From the NCBI GenBank assembly GCA_964611635.1, contig CAZTAS010000081.1, positions 1 to 24,081 of the forward strand: a stretch of DNA of 24,081 bases. The letters are read 5' to 3'. Position 1 is the stretch's first letter. Each line of letters begins with the position of its first letter. Shown here one piece after another: positions 7,522-15,516 of this stretch. Below the pieces are notes generated by a model. The model searched no databases. It had not been told where the DNA came from and saw only the letters and a list, made by a program, of their open reading frames with translations. A program made the position numbers and the translations under genes. The stretch comes from JAFDED01 sp964611635 (GTDB lineage: Bacteria; Desulfobacterota; JAFDED01).

Positions 7522-8556
7522 CTACCATGGCCACTCGACCTTCGGCAGCTTCATGCCAATCTCTTTATAGTAGCGTGCAGCCCCAGGGTGAATCGGGATA
7601 TTAACGCCTCGCAGGGCGGTCTCCAGATGGATCCCCGCTCCCCAGGGCGCCAGCTCTTGAAAATCTTTCTCGTGTTTCCAGAAGACCTTGGTGGCGTTGT
7701 AAATCAAGTCCTCTGAGATGTCTTTGTGGGTAAAGTTGTGAAAATAAACACCAATTGTTTTATAGTCTTTGGGCATATTCTTGTAAGTTCCGCCAGAAAC
7801 TGTCACTTCTACCATTCCCGGAATCATCTTGGTGAGCTTCTTGCGGATTGCGGGCTCCATCTCGAGAAAACGGACGCCCGGGTTGGAGTCGATATCCAGG
7901 ATGATGGAGCTGGGTGCCGGAGTGTGGATCAGCAGGATGTCGGCTTGGCCGTCCTTCATCAGGCCGACGGCGTTGGTGTAATTTACATAAGCCAGTGACC
8001 CGCCCCGCTTTATCAGATCATCAAACGAGGAGCCGTAAGCCTCGAAAATCTTGCTTACCCACTGGTAGGTGGCTCCCAGCTTTGAGACCACCATGACGTT
8101 CCTGCACGGGTACGTGGCGATGTCCTTTACCGCCTTGATTGGATGATCCTTGAGAGTGAAGATGTGAAAAGCACCGGGATGCATGGCGTTGATAAAACGA
8201 ATGTTTTTTGTCTCATTCCCTTTGAATTTTTTGATAACTCCTCGCGAGGTGTTATATAATGTATTAGGATCGGCTATTCCAATTGTGTGGCGCTTCTTAT
8301 TCACCGTTAGGGCATTGGCCACAAAAGACCCGGTGGTTGCACTGGCCGAGACGCAGGGGATCTCTTTGCTCATCAATTCAGCCCATTTTGCCGCCACCAT
8401 CATGGTGCTGGCCGTGGCCACCCCATTGCTGATGGTGGCATATATTGTTTCCTTACACTTTTCCGCCGCCCCGGCCGTGGGCGCACCGGGAATGAATACT
8501 GCTAAGCAGCATACAAGAAAACACGCAATAAAAACCTTGCTTTTGATAGCTCTCAT
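7522..8556 (-). CDS. TAXI-family TRAP transporter solute-binding protein (receptor C)
   Basis: A 344-residue TAXI receptor and the first gene of the minus-strand transporter locus. I chose the ATG at 8556 because AAGGAGGATC lies six bases upstream; an in-frame codon 21 bases further up falls before that site. A signal peptide occupies about residues 1-30 (FIACFLVCCLAVFIPGAPTA, then GAAEKC). Landmarks of the mature part are YATISNGVATASTMMVAAKW, SASATTGSFVANAL, GIADPNTLYNTSRG and the YGSSFDDLIKRGGSLAYVNY segment that all three receptors share with small changes. TAXI proteins deliver small ligands to a fused 4TM-12TM permease, here about 1.7 kb downstream past receptor B. The gene is divergent from the amidohydrolase at 9081, which suggests that transport and hydrolysis are controlled from one intergenic region. 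Confidence 0.88.
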   Translation of the reverse strand: MRAIKSKVFIACFLVCCLAVFIPGAPTAGAAEKCKETIYATISNGVATASTMMVAAKWAELMSKEIPCVSASATTGSFVANALTVNKKRHTIGIADPNTLYNTSRGVIKKFKGNETKNIRFINAMHPGAFHIFTLKDHPIKAVKDIATYPCRNVMVVSKLGATYQWVSKIFEAYGSSFDDLIKRGGSLAYVNYTNAVGLMKDGQADILLIHTPAPSSIILDIDSNPGVRFLEMEPAIRKKLTKMIPGMVEVTVSGGTYKNMPKDYKTIGVYFHNFTHKDISEDLIYNATKVFWKHEKDFQELAPWGAGIHLETALRGVNIPIHPGAARYYKEIGMKLPKVEWPW

Positions 8557-8790
8557 GGTTTTGATCCTCCTTTTCAAAAAAATTATGAAACTTATAAGCT
8601 CAGGCTAATGAAATTCTTATGTATTAATTTTTAGACCCAATTTTTACAGGCGGAACTCACCCCCTTTCTAAATTGTGTCTATAAAATGACTCATACTTAT
8701 TGGCCTTCCTGTAAGTGGTGGATCATCATGAAAAACCGACATTCTCATGATTTTTATAATTTCATACGCTATTTCTAATGTCAAGGGAAA
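8557..8790 (-). promoter_or_regulatory. Leader and candidate promoter of TAXI receptor C
   Basis: On the minus strand TTGACA lies at 8784-8779, and an AATTAT at 8761-8756 follows after 17 bases (4 of 6 matches to TATAAT). The same TTGACAT word is found at the homologous place before receptor A. About 100 bases before the ATG a GGGGGTGA motif (around 8655-8665) aligns with GGAGGTGA of the receptor A leader, with shared flanking bases. A short non-coding transcript leader is likely. The -10 assignment is uncertain. Confidence 0.4.
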
Positions 8791-8880
8791 ATATGGCAGC
8801 AGACTTGGAATATTTTCAAGTCAATACCGAATTGAAATTAATATCCTGGAAAGCCTCACTTTCTTTGGCCATAGTGAATC

Positions 8881-8899
8881 TCTCCTAAGAGTTGGGAGA
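8881..8899. repeat. Small inverted repeat in the divergent promoter region
   Basis: TCTCCTAA and TTGGGAGA form an 8-bp dyad (one G-T pair) around a 3-base GAG loop. It ends 15 bases before the -35 of the amidohydrolase promoter. Such a dyad could be an operator for a regulator of the divergent transporter and hydrolase genes, or simply a hairpin. No regulator gene is next to it. Confidence 0.3.
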
Positions 8900-8914
8900 T
8901 GTTAAGAATTAGGA

Positions 8915-8943
8915 TTGACAATACTTCCTAATAAAATTGTACT
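8915..8943 (+). promoter_or_regulatory. Sigma-70-like promoter for the amidohydrolase operon
   Basis: TTGACA at 8915-8920 (6 of 6) is followed after exactly 17 bases by TGTACT at 8938-8943 (4 of 6 matches to TATAAT, with the key final T). Transcription would begin near 8950, about 130 bases before the amidohydrolase ATG. The position between two divergent genes and the perfect -35 make it the best promoter in this intergenic region. Confidence 0.55.
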
Positions 8944-9080
8944 GTTAGTGATAATGTCAGCAAAAAAGGTTTACTTATTCAGGCAAATATATAAAATATA
9001 CTCATAATTTTCGTGAGCCAATATTGTTATAAAAAAATTTAATAACTTTCCCTCCCAGGGGGAGAAAGGAGCACTACCTC

Positions 9081-10697
9081 ATGCAACAATCTCCAGAAAT
9101 CATCTATCTCAATGGCTCTGTAATCACGGTGGATCCGAATGACCGAGAATGTGAGGCCGTTGCTGTCTGTGGGAATAAGATATCCTTTGCAGGCACCACG
9201 GAGGAGGCGCGCAAAAGGATTGGCCCTGAAGATACTGTTATCGACCTTGCCGGAAGGAGCCTTCTGCCGGGATTCAATGATGCGCACTGCCACTTTGGGT
9301 ATGCGGGTACCGCCAAGCTCCAGGCTTATATCGGGTACCCGGAAGTCCGTTCCGTCGAGGACATCAAGAAGGTGGTTGCAGAGTGGGCGGCCAAGACACC
9401 TAAGGGCCAGTGGATTGTGGGCCGGGGATGGGACGAGACCAAGTATCCCAATCGCAGAAGGCCCACGCGATGGGACCTTGATGAGGTGGCCCCGGATCAT
9501 CTGGTCTTCCTGACGCGGACCTGCGGCCACATGTCTGTGGTCAACAGCCGGCTGCTGGCCGCAGAGGGCATCGACCGCAACACGCCTGAACCTCACGGTG
9601 GCATGATCGAGCGTGACTCTAAAGGGGAGCCTACGGGCCTCCTGCTGGAGCATGCCCACATCCCCATTAGAATGAGGACAGCCCCCTCGGTTAGTTTACT
9701 CGAAAAAGGCATGGACGCCGTCAACCAGGAGTTCATGAAGCACGGCATTACCAGCGCCGCGGACATGAGTGGACGTAATATAAATGAGATCCGGCTCTTC
9801 CAGAAAAAGCTGGCCAGGGGGGAGATACAATTCCGGATGTACTATGTGGCGCGAAACAGTGGTCCTGTCACCCTTGGAACTGATTACATAAAGACAGGTC
9901 TCGTCACCGGTTACGGCAACGAGTGGATGCGCCTGGGCTGCTTCAAGACGCAGATGGATGGCAGCGGCAGCGGTGGCTCTGGGGCCATGTGGACCCCGTA
10001 TCCGGGAAGCGAAAATTATACCGGCATTCTCCACATGACGCAGGAAGAATTGGATGATCTTGTTCTCCAGGGACACGAGGCCGGATACCAGGTGTGTGTG
10101 CACGCCGTGGGCACCAGGGCCGTAGAGATGACCCTTAATAGTTTTGAGCTGGCGTTGAACAAAATTCCTCGCGATGACCACCGCTTCCGAATCGAGCACT
10201 GCACTTTCTGCGAAGACAGCCTGGCCGATCGGATCCGCGATCTGGGCGTCATTCCCGTCATCGGACCCGCTTTTTTGTACTGGATCGGAGACGGGTACAT
10301 CCAGAAGTATCACACTGGCTGGCTCGATTGGGCCGTTCCTGCCCGCCGGCTGCTGGACCGGGGGATTAAAGTAGTATTCCACTCGGACCTCCCGGTAGTT
10401 CCATGCAACCCTCTGCCCGCCATATACAATGCGGTGACCAGGAAGACCGAATCGGGCCAGGACATCGGCCCGGCGCAGAAGATCACGGTGCGAGAGGCCA
10501 TCCGGGCATACACGCTCGCGGGAGCATACGCCAGTTTCGAGGAGAATATAAAAGGCTCCATCGAGGTGGGAAAACTGGCGGATCTGGTGGTCCTTTCAGG
10601 CGACATCCTCCGGGTTGACATCGAAAAGATTAAGGACCTTCACGTGGACTTGACCATGGTGGACGGCAAGGTCCGATATCAAAAAGAGGACTCGTGA
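9081..10697 (+). CDS. Metal-dependent amidohydrolase, YtcJ/amidohydrolase_3 family
   Basis: A 538-residue TIM-barrel hydrolase of the YtcJ-like group, which includes N-substituted formamide deformylases. The ATG at 9081 has an AAAGGAG site nine bases upstream. Visible family features in order: N-terminal beta-sandwich (YLNGSVITVDPNDRE), the metal motif H69-C-H71 in FNDAHCHFGYAG, GHMSVVNSRLLAAEGI (149-164), the carboxylated-lysine-type segment FKTQMDGSGSGGSG (about 288-301), H341 in CVHAVGTRAVE, H373 in RIEHCTF, D436 in VFHSDLPV, and the C-terminal sandwich returning with GKLADLVVLSGDILRVD. All expected ligands are present, so it should be active. It has no signal peptide and acts in the cytosol. 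Length is normal for the family. The substrate is probably an amide or cyclic amide; its placement opposite a TAXI transporter suggests an imported compound. Confidence 0.88.
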   Translation: MQQSPEIIYLNGSVITVDPNDRECEAVAVCGNKISFAGTTEEARKRIGPEDTVIDLAGRSLLPGFNDAHCHFGYAGTAKLQAYIGYPEVRSVEDIKKVVAEWAAKTPKGQWIVGRGWDETKYPNRRRPTRWDLDEVAPDHLVFLTRTCGHMSVVNSRLLAAEGIDRNTPEPHGGMIERDSKGEPTGLLLEHAHIPIRMRTAPSVSLLEKGMDAVNQEFMKHGITSAADMSGRNINEIRLFQKKLARGEIQFRMYYVARNSGPVTLGTDYIKTGLVTGYGNEWMRLGCFKTQMDGSGSGGSGAMWTPYPGSENYTGILHMTQEELDDLVLQGHEAGYQVCVHAVGTRAVEMTLNSFELALNKIPRDDHRFRIEHCTFCEDSLADRIRDLGVIPVIGPAFLYWIGDGYIQKYHTGWLDWAVPARRLLDRGIKVVFHSDLPVVPCNPLPAIYNAVTRKTESGQDIGPAQKITVREAIRAYTLAGAYASFEENIKGSIEVGKLADLVVLSGDILRVDIEKIKDLHVDLTMVDGKVRYQKEDS

Positions 10698-10771
10698 TGG
10701 ATTGACCGTTTCACTTCTAATAGTGCTCATCGCATTGAAAGCCCCAGAGTAAAAGGGAGGATATCTTACGT

Positions 10772-10948
10772 ATGCGAGGTCTCAGTGATTTCGGAGTACA
10801 CTGTGACACACTTCATTCTGAAAAGCTGGAGATCGCCAAGGCCGAGGAGGAAGATTTTTTTCTTATTCACAAGTGTGAACGAAAAGATGTCTTTGGAGAC
10901 CCCATTGAAATGTCGGAGATGAGTGCATATCAGGATAATAACACGTAA
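10772..10948 (+). CDS. Hypothetical 58-residue acidic protein between the amidohydrolase and dipeptidase genes
   Basis: The ATG at 10772 has AAAAGGGAGGATA ahead of it, a good ribosome site though slightly far from the start. The frame ends with TAA at 10946-10948. The peptide is soluble and acidic in the middle (EKLEIAKAEEEDFF), with two cysteines (CDTLHSEK and HKCERKD) and a tail PIEMSEMSAYQDNNT. I do not recognise it. It is not a partial copy of the neighbouring dipeptidase N-terminus. It may be a small genuine operon member or the start of a gene truncated by deletion. It sits 74 bases after the amidohydrolase stop and 67 bases before the dipeptidase ATG, on the same strand. Confidence 0.4.
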   Translation: MRGLSDFGVHCDTLHSEKLEIAKAEEEDFFLIHKCERKDVFGDPIEMSEMSAYQDNNT

Positions 10949-11015
10949 TGTCACCCAATGGTTAAAGCCAATTTTAGGAAAGCCACCAACTCAATCCATT
11001 GGAAGGAGGTATACC

Positions 11016-12167
11016 ATGGCCTATGAGTACTTACATGAAGATGTTATTCCGGTGAAACTGTCCAAAGTAGTTGGGAGAATCGAAGAACGCGTGCTGGAGT
11101 TGAGTCCAAAAGATGAGGAAAGGGCCATGCGGCTCCATCAGGAATCCATCGTCATCGATTTTCATCTTCATTTAACGGTGCTTCCCGAGAATATTAAGGA
11201 CTTCGAAATATTATCAAGATCGGGGAGGCCTGCCACCGGATTTGAAGGGGTCAAGAGATCCGGGATGACAGCCTCCTTTTGTGCTTTCGGGGGTTCCATG
11301 GCAAGGCGCTCTTCGCCCACTCCCTGGCAGTTCAACGATTTAGTCTGGGATCTGGGCATCCGGCAGGCGGACATTGATCATCATCAAGATGTGGTGATCA
11401 GGGGATATTCCGTGAAGGATGTTCTGGAAGCCAAGAACAGCGGTAGGACCGCAGTCATTCCCCACGTAGAGAACGCCCAGATGATCGACAATGACCTGGA
11501 CAGGTTGGACGTGCTGTATGGGCTCGGGGTCCGATGCATGGGGCTGACGTACAATTCCCGGACGACCATAGCCGACGGGTGCACGGAGAGGACTGATGGC
11601 GGGCTGAGCAGCTTTGGCTTTAAGGTTATCGAAAGGATGAACCACCTGGGGATGCTGATCGATGTTTCACACAGTTCTCCCATTGCAACAAAAGAGACCA
11701 TTGAGGCTTCTAAGGCTCCCTGCTGCTGTACCCACACCTTTGCGCGAAGTGTGTATGACAACCCCAAGGGCAAATCTGACGACCTCCTCAAACTCCTGGC
11801 AGAGCATGGCGGCCTGATCGGGGTGGAGGCGGTTCCCAACATCACCTGCTTTAAAGACGTGCAAACCGTCTTTGACGTCATCGATCACGTTGATTACATT
11901 GTGAAACTGGTCGGCGTCGATAATGTGGCCATTGGCACGGACACTATGTTTGGTGACCACGTGGGGTTTCACAAGTACATCAGGGAGATCATAAATCTGA
12001 CTGATGTGGTCAAAGATTTCCCGGCTACCCACATCGAGCACATAGAGAACCCTGGTCAATGGCCAAATATAACCCGGGCCTTAGTGGCCCGAAGTTACTC
12101 GGATGAGGATATCAAAAAGATCATAGGAGGAAATGTCTTAAGGCTTTTAGAAGAAACCATTGGTTAA
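11016..12167 (+). CDS. Membrane dipeptidase family protein (peptidase M19)
   Basis: A 383-residue zinc dipeptidase of the renal-dipeptidase family, which cleaves dipeptides or related amides. The ATG at 11016 follows GGAAGGAGGTATACC, a near-perfect ribosome site; an earlier in-frame ATG at 10923 overlaps the small ORF and has none. Family landmarks: IVIDFHLHL (H50 and H52, first metal motif), HVENAQMI (E152, bridging acid), LIDVSHSS (H219), CCTHTFARSVYDNPKGKSDD (H240 and the following Arg), VAIGTDTMFG (D309), and GGNVLRLLEE near the end. In classical M19 enzymes the first motif is H-x-D; here the second ligand is His, a departure worth noting. There is no signal peptide, so it is cytosolic. 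It is in line with the amidohydrolase and probably co-transcribed, consistent with breakdown of an imported peptide-like compound. Confidence 0.85.
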   Translation: MAYEYLHEDVIPVKLSKVVGRIEERVLELSPKDEERAMRLHQESIVIDFHLHLTVLPENIKDFEILSRSGRPATGFEGVKRSGMTASFCAFGGSMARRSSPTPWQFNDLVWDLGIRQADIDHHQDVVIRGYSVKDVLEAKNSGRTAVIPHVENAQMIDNDLDRLDVLYGLGVRCMGLTYNSRTTIADGCTERTDGGLSSFGFKVIERMNHLGMLIDVSHSSPIATKETIEASKAPCCCTHTFARSVYDNPKGKSDDLLKLLAEHGGLIGVEAVPNITCFKDVQTVFDVIDHVDYIVKLVGVDNVAIGTDTMFGDHVGFHKYIREIINLTDVVKDFPATHIEHIENPGQWPNITRALVARSYSDEDIKKIIGGNVLRLLEETIG

Positions 12168-12192
12168 TGATCGGTGATCTTCTCTGGCCGCG

Positions 12193-13593
12193 GTGCCTTT
12201 ACGGAGAGAATGGCTGCGATGGATACGAATGATGGTGGTCAACAAGCTGTCGGATCCCAGGAGCAAGCTGGGGATTTTCGATTGGTTAAAGGGTGTGTGG
12301 TGGCCTGGGCACGGATTTGACGGGCAAGTGGTTTGTGAGATGATAGAGCCCGGGGATCATTTAGTTATTTGCAAGCGGGAGGTGATGAAATTCTACCGGG
12401 CCATGGATCATCTGCTGCCGATGAAGGAGGCAGTGGAGAGGCATCTTTATCTCAAACTGCGAGATCTCTTGAGTCTGAGAGTGGACCTGGTTTTCTACGA
12501 TGTGACCAGCAGTTACTTCGAGGGGCAGGGGCCGCAGGGGTTGGCTGCTCGGGGTTACTCGCGGGATAACGAGCCTGGCAAGCATCAGGTGATCATCGGG
12601 TTGATCATGTGTAATGGGTTGCCCATTGGACATGAGGTCTTCGAAGGCAACCGGCTGGATAAGAAGACGGTAAAGGAGGTATTGAGGAAGCTCAAGGAGC
12701 AGTTCGATATCCGACGGTGTATCTTCGTTGGGGATCGGGGCCTTGTGAGCACGGAGAATCTGGAGGAGCTTGATCGCAATGGGTTTGATTCGATTCTGGC
12801 TCTGAAGAGGCGCCGGAACAGGGAAGTCAGGAATCTTCTTCTGGGAAGCGGGCCGCTGATCTTGTGTCGGGAGTCAGAAGATCTGAAATGGCGTGAAGTG
12901 ATTGGGGAGGATGGGATACGATACATCGTATGTCGCAACCCTGTGGTGGCCCAGGAGCAAAAGGAGCGTCGGGAGAGAGACCTGAGAGAGCTGGAGTCGC
13001 GGTTGAGCTCACTAAAACAGAGGGTCAACGCCGGGAAGCGACCCGCGATCAAGACGGTTGTGAAGGAGGCAGAAGAGATATTAAGCCACAAGCATGGGCG
13101 AAGGCTTCTTGAGTACAAAGTGGACGAGAGGAGCAGGAAGCTCGATTATTATCGCAAGCAAGAGGGCATGGAGATAGAGGAGGCCCTGGACGGGCTCTAC
13201 ATTCTGAGAACAAAGCAGGAGGAGCTCACCCCTCTTAGGATTATTCATGCGTATAAGGGGCTATGCGATGTAGAGCGAGCCTTTCGCACCATGAAGAGCG
13301 TGCTTGATCTTCGCCCCTTCTACCACCATCTGGAACCTCGGGTGAGGGCCCATGCCTTTATCTGCTTTTTGGCATATCTGATCGAGAAATACGTGGAACA
13401 AGCTCTAAAGAGAGCCGAAGTGGGCATGAGTGCGGAGAGGGCCTTCGAAAGCCTCAAGAACATGGGAGTGGCAGTGATGAAGGTTGGCCATGAGGACTAC
13501 GGCTACGTCACAGAACCTACTTTTTGGCAACAAAGGATTCTGAAAGCTCTGGGGATTAAGACAACACCACGTATTCTGATAGAGCAAGATTAA
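12193..13593 (+). mobile_element. IS1634-family (IS4-like DDE) transposase, 5'-truncated
   Basis: A 466-codon frame with a GTG as first possible start; an in-frame TGA lies at 12175-12177. The catalytic triad is visible: D103 in VFYDVTSSYFEG, D181 in FVGDRGLVS, and E361 in YKGLCDVERAFRTMKSVLDL, followed by the family ending RPFYHH and an RAHAFICFLAYLIEKY helix. IS1634 transposases are normally about 550-600 residues. The N-terminal hundred or so residues are missing, and the sequence begins directly at the conserved NKLSDPRSKLGIFDWL region. The frame starts only 25 bases after the dipeptidase stop, so the left end of the element was lost in a junction there. No terminal inverted repeats or target duplication could be defined. 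The element is probably immobile. Confidence 0.8.
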
Positions 13594-13883
13594 AGAAAAT
13601 AAGAAGATGTGGTGGCAATCAAAAATAATAAATCTTATAATATCAGTGTGTTACGAAATTAATTGTTGAATATAGGTAATAAGGAGTAATCACGGTGGTT
13701 CTGGAGCTTGGCACCCTCCTAATGAGCGGGGTTCCACCGGATACAGTAATGATATTCAAGTTTTCGGTCTGAAGATGTATATCCAATCTATGCCAGAAAA
13801 ATAAGCAGATATCAAGAAAAAATGTAAAAGGGGCATCTGCAACCGCAAATCAGGAAGGCGCAGAAATACCACAAACAGCATAC
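13594..13883. other. Region after the transposase without recognisable genes
   Basis: AT-rich for the first 100 bases, then mixed. A plus-strand stretch of about 28 codons (around 13690-13774) is open but has no family resemblance. The right end of the IS should lie here, but I could not identify an inverted repeat because the left end is missing. Confidence 0.4.
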
Positions 13884-14231
13884 CTATTCTTTCTTTTGCC
13901 TCGCCTTTCGCCCTGGTTTCAGCCTTCGCAGCACTCGGCCGGTGGCTGTCTCTAAGCGATCAATGAAACCCTTACCTCCAAGTGGCCTCCCCGTGCGCTT
14001 GTGGGACCGAAGGAGCCTCACGTCCTCCTGCGCGACCTCCTGGGAAAGGAATTCCCCCCAATCTCCCACCATCTCCGGAAGAGCGGATACCCTCACCATG
14101 ACGTCGTCCCGACCCGCCATGTGCGCCGCCGCGCTGCTCCACAGATACCCTTCCGGGCTCGCCGCCAGACCCGCTCGCACAGGGTTCAACTCCAGACGCA
14201 AGAAGATACCGCTCGTCCCTCGCAAATACAA
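13884..14231 (-). pseudogene. C-terminal remnant of a REP-associated tyrosine transposase (RayT/TnpA-REP, IS200-like)
   Basis: A 115-codon frame whose first third reads LRLELNPVRAGLAASPEGYL and then WSSAAAHMAGRDD. This matches the family signature (R/Y)-x-x-ELNPVRAGL-x-x-x-P-x-x-YxWSS. It continues with ALPEMVGDWGEFLSQEV, KRTGRPLGGKGFIDRLE and a basic tail LKPGRKARQKK. The N-terminal half, with the HUH motif and catalytic Tyr, is absent: the frame opens abruptly at MYLRGTSGIF, which is not family sequence. Full proteins are about 220-300 residues. RayT proteins act on REP hairpins, and an inverted REP pair with a second fragment of the same kind lies 1.3 kb away (15517-15658). Confidence 0.75.
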
Positions 14232-14267
14232 ATTAAGTGAGGTGTTTCCAGAATAGAAATTGAGTTG

Positions 14268-14588
14268 CTAGTATTCAAGCCGTTCCTTGATCTCGTAATG
14301 CTGTGAACGCTCGTCAAATCTTGCCAGTACCTCCCGTGCCTTCGGTGGCACATAGGCACGCTCGTAATCTTCGCCGGCGAACTGCTTCACTGCATCCCAG
14401 GAGTCGAACCACATGATCGTGATGAACTCCACCTCATTATTGTCGATGGGCCGACGTAAGAGCTGGATTTCCTTGTACCCAGGGACCTTCCTTGCAGCGA
14501 TCCCTGGGAAAATTTCTTCCTTGAGAAGTTTCTCGTATTTGTTCGCGTTCTCGAGTTTGGTCCATCCGTGCCAGATTCTTCCAATCAT
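14268..14588 (-). CDS. Antibiotic biosynthesis monooxygenase (ABM)-like dimeric alpha-beta barrel protein
   Basis: A 106-residue protein starting at the ATG at 14588, with GGAGGTGA nine bases upstream. It opens with IGRIWHGWTKLENANKYEKL, typical of the first strand and helix of ABM-like proteins, then GYKEIQLLRRPIDNNEVEFI and ITIMWFDSWDAVKQFAG (second half with the conserved W-x-S or W-x-D segment), ending in VPPKAREVLARFDERSQHYE. Length and order fit the family. Such small ferredoxin-like folds form dimers and act as cofactor-free monooxygenases, heme-degrading enzymes or simple ligand binders, so the exact role is open. It stands alone between fragments. Its upstream region holds a 7-bp inverted repeat (14629-14654). 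Confidence 0.7.
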   Translation of the reverse strand: MIGRIWHGWTKLENANKYEKLLKEEIFPGIAARKVPGYKEIQLLRRPIDNNEVEFITIMWFDSWDAVKQFAGEDYERAYVPPKAREVLARFDERSQHYEIKERLEY

Positions 14589-14623
14589 GGGCTAATTCAC
14601 CTCCGCTTAGAGAATCTTCTGCA

Positions 14624-14734
14624 TAAACCTCCTGAGTCTTTCATGGTTCAGGAGTTTAAGTCATTGAGATCCCATAACCTATCTCCTGTTGCCGTCTCAA
14701 GGGCCTTGGGTTTATAAAGTCTGTATAAGACGGC
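14624..14734 (-). repeat. Two inverted repeats upstream of the ABM-like gene
   Basis: CTCCTGA at 14629-14635 and TCAGGAG at 14648-14654 form a perfect 7-bp dyad with a 12-base loop. It is extended by TAAA/TTTA across one bulged base (14624-14658). A second pair, GCCGTCT at 14691-14697 and AGACGGC at 14728-14734, encloses CAAGG-G-CCTTG. On the minus strand both lie in the leader or promoter of the ABM-like gene, 36-146 bases before its ATG. They could be operator or leader hairpins. The rest of 14589-15019 is AT-rich with no gene that I recognise. Confidence 0.35.
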
Positions 14735-15019
14735 TAATAACCCGCCGACTGGGCTGCGTACTCCCTTACCGTTCAGGTTCAAAATATACAAGTTTTCATT
14801 CTGGCGCTGTAGATTACTTTTCATCTATTTTCCTTATTCATTACATAAAGCCATACGTAACATATCCTGTTTTTTCTATTGATATAAATAGGTTACATGT
14901 GGTTATCCTGTCTTAATTTTTCATAATTGTCAAATCCTTTTTTTCATGGAGCTTTCTTTTTTATCTATCATCTCCCTTTGGACGGTTCTAGTGCAATGCC
15001 TGTGGTGTGTGCCGTGCCG

Positions 15020-15406
15020 CTATCGAACCTGGTGGCCCTCTTGAGACAGAACCAGGATAGCTCTATCCAGATCCTTCTCCTTAACCATCACGTAGTCCGT
15101 CTCGTAGGTTGACATCGCAAATATACTGATACCCGCATGGGCCAGCGGTGCAGCTAGTGAGGAGAGGATTCCGGTCAAAGAGAGATCCAGGGGGCCTTCC
15201 ACTCTCAGGCATCGCCATCCCTTATCGCAAGGTATCCCTTCCGGGACGTTGCTTTGATCACACACAATGGAAAGCTCGTCCTGCGTCCGCGTGATCGAGA
15301 AAAAACTGCCCGTAAGCGCCCATTCGGGAATATCGGCGTCCCCATCCAGCCTGCAAATGGCAAAGGTAGCATGTAAGAGTGAAAGGGTTAGATTTGGGTT
15401 GTTCAT
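15020..15406 (-). CDS. ACT-domain protein (COG3603/CASTOR-like), copy 1
   Basis: A 128-residue protein. I chose the ATG at 15406 because the homologue at 17705-18091 begins at the same point; an upstream in-frame codon would add 14 unrelated residues. The N-terminal half (LLHATFAICRLDGDADIPEW, then SITRTQDELSIVC) and the C-terminal ACT domain (WRCLRVEGPLDLSLTGILSS, then GISIFAMSTYETDYVMV and a final DRAILVLSQEGHQV) match the small two-ACT family related to the amino-acid sensor CASTOR. These bind amino acids as regulatory ligands; the partner is unknown. The gene is almost identical to a second copy 2.7 kb away, yet its 5' flank and first residues differ. A promoter candidate lies at 15475-15503. 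Confidence 0.8.
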   Translation of the reverse strand: MNNPNLTLSLLHATFAICRLDGDADIPEWALTGSFFSITRTQDELSIVCDQSNVPEGIPCDKGWRCLRVEGPLDLSLTGILSSLAAPLAHAGISIFAMSTYETDYVMVKEKDLDRAILVLSQEGHQVR

Positions 15407-15474
15407 GTCCTGTTGTTGGCAGAGAAATCGCGGATAACTTCTGAGCAATTACTCCAATCGATTAAGTGGAACTG

Positions 15475-15503
15475 ATTCTAATTTGGGCCGAGCCTCGAAT
15501 CAA
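15475..15503 (-). promoter_or_regulatory. Candidate promoter of ACT copy 1
   Basis: On the minus strand TTGATT (15503-15498, 4 of 6) is separated by 17 bases from TAGAAT (15480-15475, 5 of 6 matches to TATAAT). Transcription would start near 15468, about 62 bases before the ATG at 15406. It differs completely from the promoter region of copy 2. Confidence 0.4.
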
Positions 15504-15516
15504 AGCATGATCAGGA

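Noticed and set aside
9039..10382. Minus-strand ORFs of 206 and 228 codons
   Set aside because: Antisense shadows of the amidohydrolase, whose plus-strand frame has all catalytic motifs.
10923..11015. N-terminal extension of the dipeptidase from an upstream ATG
   Set aside because: It overlaps the small ORF, lacks a ribosome site, and the internal ATG at 11016 has GGAAGGAGG at ideal distance.
12585..13118. Minus-strand ORF of 177 codons
   Set aside because: Low-complexity Ser/Arg-rich shadow of the IS1634 transposase.
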